From NCBI RefSeq assembly GCF_029168945.1, contig NC_083602.1:29747323-29811322 (forward strand): a stretch of 64,000 bases of DNA, in the 5' to 3' direction. The position numbers were made by a program, and so were the translations under genes. Shown one piece after another: positions 57,465-64,000 of the stretch. The number at the start of each line of letters is the position of its first letter. Positions within the stretch are counted from its first letter, which is position 1. This stretch comes from Cannabis sativa. Its lineage: Eukaryota; Streptophyta; Magnoliopsida; Rosales; Cannabaceae. The notes beneath the pieces were generated by a model. It did not search any database. It was not told where the DNA came from and saw only the letters and a list, made by a program, of their open reading frames with translations.

Positions 57465-59770
57465 TGTAACACCCTAACTATCTTAGGCGTATTACGTGAT
57501 TTTTAAACGTACTGTGCAGCTCGTTGCTAATCAACGAGGTTTATGGAAAAACGTGATTAATTAAAATTTTGCTTTTTCATTAAATTTATAAACCATTTTG
57601 CAAAAAGTCTCGGGATCCCGATTTATAAAAATATTTACAAACGTTTTCACTGTTCAACTTTTACATCAAAATAAGGTCGTCTAACGACAATTACAAAATC
57701 TCAGCCGTGCTGTCCCGAGGATCGTACGCTCCAGGCCTAACCGCCCCGACATGTACAATCTCATAAGCTCGCTCACGGTCCATCAGCAACTGCCTTGCCT
57801 TTACCTACACAAGAACGTAAACTGTGAGTCGACAGACTCAGTAAGAAAAGCATAAAAATATCATACATAAAACTGACTGCCGTGTCCAACACGATACTGA
57901 GTCCCGCTACTGCCATGTCCAACATGGTACTGAGCACTACTGCCATGTCCAACATGGTACTGAGTTTTGAACGTTCAGGGGACGGTACTATTGACACGTA
58001 ACAACCTGATCGGTCGAACCGGTCATACTCCCATTGCTGGTCATACTCCACTCGTACCGACGTGTTACTATATCCTCCTCGATCGGCCGAACCGGTCATA
58101 CTCCGCCTGCCGGTCATACTCCAAATTTCGTACCGACGGATACGTCAATAGCACGGAACCACCAACCAAGTGTCGGCTGATCGGTCAAACCGGTCATACT
58201 CCGGCCGCCGGTCATACTCCACCTGTCTACCGAGCGTGACAGGGTTGGATGGTTCGAAGCCTAAATACATATCTAATGTAATCTAGCAGGCTTCCTACAT
58301 GCACGCTAAACATGTAATCTACATATGCATACTGTTATACTAATCTTACCTGGATTCCGATTTCAGGTGTGCCGGTCAACCTGACTGGAACTGAAGCTGA
58401 ACGGCGGACATCGGCTCCTAAACCATAAAAATCACAACGCTATAAGCGACACGCTAAATCACTTCCCGGGGACTAAAACTCGAAACTAAAAGTTTCCCTA
58501 TCGATAAAAAGCATGGCAATACCCCTAAAAACCCAAAAACGAGGAAAACTAGGGTTCTGAAAAATCCCCCATCCGAAGTCCGGTTGCCCAACCGAATTCC
58601 GGTTCGGGGGAAAAATGCGAACCCCCATCCGAATTCCGGATGCTCAACCGGAATTCCCGGTTCCTCGCGAGCAGAACCAAAAATTCCCATATCTTGACCA
58701 TTTCGAACCCAAATGGTCACAAACTTTCCAGACCTCCTACATAGGTCCCAAATGACCATTCCAAGGCCTCAAACCTACCCAGAAACCTCACAAGCAAATT
58801 TCACCATTGAAGACCAAGCTTTGAGTTCAAGAACTCAAACTTGGTTAAACCCACTAGCATGCACCCTAGCCTAGTTAATTCTACTTAACTAAGCATTAAA
58901 ACACCTCTGCAAACTAACAATAACATCCAGCAAATATACAGAAACAAAACATGGCATTTTCTCACAAAAATCATCAATTTTCACATATAAATTAAAAGCT
59001 TGAACAACCTAGCTACTCATGCTTCAAATAACTCATTTATCATCAAAAATCATGCTTGAATCCATAAACTAACAACAAAATTACAGCAGCAAGAACACTT
59101 CACAATCACATGCATTTTCAACACTTTTCATCATTTTTTTTCCAAGAAATTTAAAGAGAAATGAACAAGGAAGCACATACCACAACAAGGGATCACAATT
59201 AGGATGAATTAGCTTTGAGAATTGAAGGAAAAACCCAGCTTTAGCACCCCAAATTCCCAGCCGAAAAGAGAGAAAAAGAGAGAGAGTTTTGCTTGAATTT
59301 TCTATTTTTTTCTAAGTTAAATGAGAAATGAGTAAAAAGGAGCCTTTACACACTAAATCATTCAGCCAAATAACATGCATAATTTAAACATTTATTTCAT
59401 TTATTAAATCATATAAGACAAAATATCATTGGGGCAAAAAGACCATTTTGCCCCTCCATACTAAAACCACATACAAAACACTAAAGGGGGTATTTTTGGG
59501 ACATTCTAAATTCACGGCCATTCCCGACATTCCCAATGTCTAAAACCCGTCCCCAAAATACTAACATACTAGGTTGTGATTTCTACTGAGCCAAACGCCG
59601 CGTTCCAAATACCGGACACCGGAAATGCGAAATATAAAAACTGCTGATAACATAATTATGCATATCTGAATTCCATAAATAACAATGATAAATTATTTAA
59701 ATAGCTATAAATAATTTCCTGATTAACATAAATAACTGCTAATTTCCAAATTAACTAAGCGGGCTTTACA
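57465..59770 (-). repeat. 5' LTR of gypsy-2
   Basis: 2,306 bp, nearly identical to the 3' LTR at 50202-52502 apart from clustered differences in the GGAGTATGACC repeat region (58010-58230) and the CCGG palindrome region (58560-58680). This implies a recent insertion. Confidence 0.95.
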
Positions 59771-60057
59771 CCTTGCATGATTTCTGCGCGCGTAGGTAGG
59801 GTGATCACCACCCCGATTTTTCCCGATTTTCAAAAATTCATAACTAATTCAAATAAAATCGAAATCGAGTTCTCTAAAAAAGTAAATTGCTTAGAATTTT
59901 CCAAACTATCCAAACAAAATAATTTCAGATAAAGATAATCAATTATTTTTCCCAAAATTCACAAACATCAATCAAACATCAATATGACACACCATGAAAC
60001 CATCCAAATCACAAACAAATCATTTTAAGTCCAAATTTCTTGCAAGCAAATCAATTA
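59771..60057 (-). other. Leader of the family-A element, part 2
   Basis: Non-coding leader between the primer-binding site and the gypsy-2 insertion point. Nothing else is recognised. Confidence 0.6.
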
Positions 60058-60074
60058 CCATGGCTCTGGTGCCA
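60058..60074 (-). other. Primer-binding site of the family-A element (variant)
   Basis: On the minus strand, TGGCACCAGAGCCATGG begins two bases inside the 5' LTR. It resembles the initiator-Met tRNA complement TGGTATCAGAGCC with two T-to-C differences. Confidence 0.75.
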
Positions 60075-60076
60075 GT

Positions 60077-63000
60077 TGTTGGAATTAATTTTACCAGGAT
60101 CTTAGATCTACTCATAAGTATGTTGATTTAACAACCTAAATATGAACTTCTAAAACGATAAACAAAACACATAAAAGTTAAGAATAACTTACAGTGATGG
60201 CAGCAGAATTAAGTGTCTCCTTCCACTCAAATCTCTAACCCTTGATTCCTGTCTGTAGCAGAGTATAATCAAGATCTGAGCCCGATTGTCCTTCAGTTGG
60301 ATGTGATCCTTCACAGTCTTCCAAACTATGATTGAGGTACTGAGTGATGTGTGTGGGCACTTCTCTCTCATAAGGATTTCGAAATTTCTCTCTTCTTTTC
60401 TCTCTTATTTTCGTGGGTTATCAAGCATACAAGAGAAAAGAACAAGGGCTGCTATATATAGGGAGAAGGGAGAGCACAACATTTCAAATTAGCAGTTTCC
60501 TCTTTTACTGTGTAATTGATTAACTGCCTTATTTAGTGTGATCCACCACTTTTCTATTTTTCCTAGGCTTTGATTAGCAATTACATGGCAATTAAAATTG
60601 AAAATAATGATTGGGAAACATGCAAGCATGTGGCCGGCCCATGGTGTGTATGGGCCTCACATGGATTTTTCCAGTTTCCTCAATTTTATTTCTATTTCTC
60701 CAAAAATGCCATTTTTCCAATTCTAATCATTTAAATGCCAAAACTAATTATTTAATAACTAAAATAGATTATTAAATAATATTGTCATTTAATATATAAT
60801 TATTAATTAGACATATAAAGTCTCTTAATTAATAATTAAACCTAGAAACTATTTTATTTACAATTTCATCCTTAAACTGTGAGAATTCACAAATTAGACA
60901 TAGTCTAACTTTTAGAATTATAATTGATCAATTATAAATCAATTATAGAGTCTTACAAACAGTATAGCCTCAACTAGAATGGGGACCATGAATCTATATG
61001 CTGAGCTTCCAATAAGTTGAACCGATTTACCAAGTAAATCCCTAACTTATTAATTCCTTGTTGAATCCACTCTTAGAACTTGGAATTGCACTCTCAAACT
61101 TATATAGAGCATATTATATGTTTCACGATATCAATATGCTATCTCATTTAACCATTGTTATAATCTTAATGTGATTAAAAGATCCTCTATATAGATGATT
61201 TACATCGAGATGAGACCAATTTACCGTTTACACCCCTCAATGTATTTTGCCCCTTTGAACACTTAGTTACCTGTAAATGATGTTTTAGTGATCTAATATA
61301 TAGTCACTGAAACAAGAGCTCATCCATTTACTTCTATTTAACTAAGCTCGAAGGGAATCATCACTTGACTTCTATACACCAGTAGAAGCTATAGATTCCA
61401 TATTTATGTTCAGCACTCCCACTCAGTTATGCTATCATGTTCCCAAAATATACGTATCACCCTGACCCAAAAGTAGGCTTAACTAATATATCAAAGAACA
61501 TGAATAGCACTCCTGAGATTGAGCCTAAGCAAATCAGCATTTAGATTCTCTTAATCTAAGATCAACTTCTGATATTGACTTGGAAAGATATAACGGTAAG
61601 TTTATAATATCTTATCTAAGTTCAATATCGGTCCAGTCCAATGTATACTCCATACATTCAAAACTAGTATACTTTACCAATGTCCTGAAAAGAACATAAC
61701 AGTTACCCCAAATGTTGTTGTGATAAATCCAACACGCAAGTATACGTATCCTTTTAAGTAGTAGACTCACCAGGAGTGAGGTCGATCCCACAGGGAGTGT
61801 AGTTAAATACGTTAAAATTAAACTTTTACTTCTATTTGGTTAAATAAAAGAATAGAAAAGAATGAAAAATAAGAAAACTAGTAAGAAGCAATGATTAAAG
61901 AAAAGTGAAAGTTAATAAAAACTAGGTCTTCGATTTCAATTATTTTTATTGAATATGGCCTAATATGATTATTTTCCTAATAATAATTTCTATGCAATAG
62001 CAGGTTTACTAAGGTAATTTATAGTCTTCTCAGATATATAAATCTCAATTACATGCAAACTTTCTACTCTCGTGATAAATTTAACATGCAACAGTCATTA
62101 AACACAGAAACCCTATAAGCTATCTAAACCATATAAGTACTCTCGTCCTATATCGAAATTCAGTTCTATTTTACTATAGCATATTTGACACTCACTTCTC
62201 AGATCTCGCATCAAAATCATAGACAGATAATTGGTGATCAGGCAATTAAAAGTAATTAAGCACAAATAAAATAAAATACATAGAAATTAGGGGAAAATAA
62301 ATCATATTAAAACCATAAACAATGTTAAACAATATCCATCTAACCCTAATTAAAGTGTTTAGCTACACATGTTCATTGAAGCACAATTACACATATTAAC
62401 TTAAAGAAAAGAGATGAAAATAGAGAAGAGAAGAAGAGAAGAATGTTGAAAACCCTGAGCAGTATGTCTCCAATATTGCAGTTGATCTCTCCACTCTTTA
62501 TCTAAATTCTCTCTTTTTTTCTCTCTGAAATTGCTTGCTGAAATTAACTCCTTTCTTCCCTTTATATAGGCATTGAAGGCCTAAAAAGATGGAAAAAACG
62601 CACATGTTTAAATTCCAATTCGAATTTAAATTTTTGGGAAACCTCAAACGAGATATTTTTTCTGCTGCGTTGACTAATAGTATTTTGGTCATAACTCTCT
62701 TGATATTGCTCAGAATTGGACAATTTAAGATGTTCCAGAAAGATAAAAGAGAGATCTAGAACTTTCATGTTTTGACTTTTTCCAAAATCTAATCAGAACA
62801 TCGTCGAATTCAGGCTTGAAGTTTCAGCTTTATTTTCTTACACAATTTTCTCTATTTTAAATATCATGATATTTTTATCTTTTTTCCCATCTTTTTCTCT
62901 GATATTTTTGTAATCTTATTCTATTTTAAATCTGCACAAATAAAAGATAACAAGCGTAAAAATGCTCCAAACACGATTAAAACTCAATTAAAAATATACT

Positions 63001-63327
63001 AAACTTAATCTAAAATTAATACTAAAAATAACCTAACAAGTGTAAGTATACTTTATCGTTGATTATCACATCAGTGTAAATCCAAAACACTGATGAACAG
63101 GGACCAAATCTTTTGAATCATATAATCACAATCACACTCCACTGTATTGACAATACTGTAATTGTGAATAACTATATGTTCTGGATTTAACTGATTTTGT
63201 GCATACATCAAATATATATATTAAACCATAAACATGTAACATACATGTAATCATAAATCACTTCAAAATTCTAAATTGATAACTAATCAGATTGTAATGG
63301 GTTTTATTTAGGGCATAAAACCCAACA
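60077..63327 (-). repeat. 5' LTR of the full-length family-A element, split by family-B copy 2
   Basis: Once 61716-63038 and one copy of its TSD are removed it matches 42434-44348 almost throughout. It starts TGTTGGAATT and ends AAACCCAACA on the plus strand. Confidence 0.93.
61716..63038 (+). mobile_element. Family-B solo LTR, copy 2
   Basis: 1,323 bp, TGTTGTGA...CCTAACA, flanked by AATGT (61711-61715) and AGTGT (63039-63043), a 5-bp TSD with one mismatch. The uninterrupted LTR at 44052-44062 gives the pre-insertion sequence CCCCAAGTGTAAG. It is collinear with copy 1 at 38101-39457 (shared CAATAGCAGGTTTACTAAGG, AACATGCAACAG and CCCTATAAGCTATCTAAACC). Confidence 0.88.
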
Positions 63328-63963
63328 ATAGTTTTGGTATTTATAGGATTGAATTAGAAAATATGGTATTATTGAAAGAAGAATAAGTGGCTGAAATAAA
63401 GTGGCAAAATTGTAACTAGAAAATGGTCCATTTTAGTGGTCAGTCTTAATGTGTTTTTTGTCCAATATTTTATTCTTTTTTAACCCATATAATTCAACCC
63501 TAAGCCCTAGTTGAAACACTATAATAGGAGCATGATGCTCTCATCTCATCCAACTATTGGCTTCAACCAAATCAAACCTAGTTTTCTCTGTCAGACAACT
63601 AGTAAATGAGAGACACCTTCAATACAGTTTTCAAGCTTCCTTCATTGTTCTTCATACTCGAGCCTATAGTGATAGAGTGCCCACACATAGCAAGTCAAGT
63701 ACTCAATCATAGTGAGTAAGACAGTGGTAACCAACCCGAAGGAGAGAAAGAGATCCAAGCTTAGATCTTGATAATACTCTGCGACAGAAAGGAACAAGGG
63801 TTAGAGATCTGTGCGGGAGGAGTCATATTATTTCGCTGCAATCAATGTAAGGTTTTCTAAACTCTTATGTGTTTAATTTTCTTGTTTTAGATATATTCAT
63901 ATTTAGGATGTTAATTCAACATACTTGTTAGTAAATCTAGATACCGGTAAAATATTCCCAACA

Positions 63964-64000
63964 CATCAAACTCCTCATGATGAACCGATCATTGGAAAAA
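63964..64000. other. Sequence beyond the last LTR
   Basis: 37 bases after the LTR end at 63963. Too short to assign. Confidence 0.4.

Larger units (their letters stand above)
50202..59770 (-). mobile_element. Gypsy-2: complete Ty3/gypsy chromovirus-type element
   Basis: 9,569 bp on the minus strand with both LTRs, PBS, gag, protease, RT, RNase H, integrase, chromodomain-like tail and PPT, flanked by a perfect TSD CCTTG (50197-50201 and 59771-59775). It is closely related to gypsy-1 in coding sequence but more different in parts of the LTR, where it has three copies of the repeat that gypsy-1 has in two. PR-RT-RH is one open frame and the integrase end is intact. The gag and mid-integrase regions are broken by small indels at CAG/CTG/CCGG sites. 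Confidence 0.97.
42434..63327 (-). mobile_element. Full-length family-A copia-like element, gag only
   Basis: LTRs at both ends, a primer-binding site, a gag ORF and a polypurine tract, flanked by TSD ATAGT. Removing nested gypsy-2 (9,569 bp) and family-B copy 2 (1,323 bp) leaves about 10 kb. On the minus strand the order is 5' LTR, PBS, about 3.5 kb leader, gag, about 1.7 kb without recognisable pol, PPT, 3' LTR. No protease, integrase or RT motif is visible, so it appears non-autonomous and would depend on a related copia element. The gag is of copia type. Confidence 0.88.
40066..63963 (+). mobile_element. Family-A LTR, split by a MULE-like element and a full-length family-A element
   Basis: It starts TGTTGGG after the polypurine tract and ends CCCAACA at 63963. 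Its own sequence is 40066-40783, 41914-42433 and 63328-63963. It is interrupted by the element at 40784-41913 (9-bp TSD) and by the minus-strand element at 42434-63327 (TSD ATAGT at 42429-42433 and 63328-63332). Its position behind a polypurine tract makes it a 3' LTR. Confidence 0.9.

Overview
The window is nuclear DNA from a flowering plant, most likely a eudicot. It is AT-rich with spliceosomal introns, and is packed with Ty1/copia and Ty3/gypsy LTR retrotransposons, a plant-type LINE, MITE-like DNA elements and a 5S-bearing Cassandra-like LTR. I cannot name the species from sequence alone. Almost everything is transposon-derived. I see one convincing host gene, a TPX2-domain microtubule-associated protein of the WAVE-DAMPENED2-like (WDL) family. 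It has a reconstructed six-exon CDS at 24755-26687 (369 aa), a long 5'-UTR intron and an apparent U12-type intron.

Layout. 1-5888: decayed plus-strand copia element, split by a minus-strand solo LTR of 'family A' (548-2423, TSD AGTGC), with a candidate 3' LTR at 5072-5888. 6020-6416: Mutator-type MITE (9-bp TSD). 6524-17895: second family-A solo LTR (TSD TATTA), split by a complete chromovirus-type gypsy element (gypsy-1, 8179-17648, TSD AAAGG). 17896-22900: AT-rich intergenic DNA holding a 5S-carrying Cassandra-like solo LTR (19234-19664, TSD ATAAT). 22925-26900: the WDL gene. 27420-37880: a LINE whose ORF1 first half lies inverted relative to its remainder. The inverted part is split by a Sirevirus-like copia element (28295-34129, TSD GCCGT/GCCAT) carrying an extra ORF downstream of pol.

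38070-63963 is a nest. A truncated family-A LTR holds a solo LTR of 'family B' (38101-39457, TSD ATTTT). After an 82-bp internal remnant comes another family-A LTR (40066-63963), which is split by a MULE-like element (40784-41913, 9-bp TSD AATATTATT) and by a full-length minus-strand family-A element (42434-63327, TSD ATAGT). That element encodes gag but no recognisable pol. It is itself split by a second gypsy element (gypsy-2, 50202-59770, minus strand, TSD CCTTG), and its 5' LTR by a second family-B solo LTR (61716-63038).

The target-site duplications give an explicit insertion order, up to four levels deep. The main interpretive caution is that differences between gypsy copies, including several frameshifts and one primer-binding site, concentrate at CAG/CTG/CCGG motifs. 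This suggests systematic sequence error at heavily methylated CHG sites rather than true decay. I found no tRNA gene, CRISPR array or prokaryote-type system.
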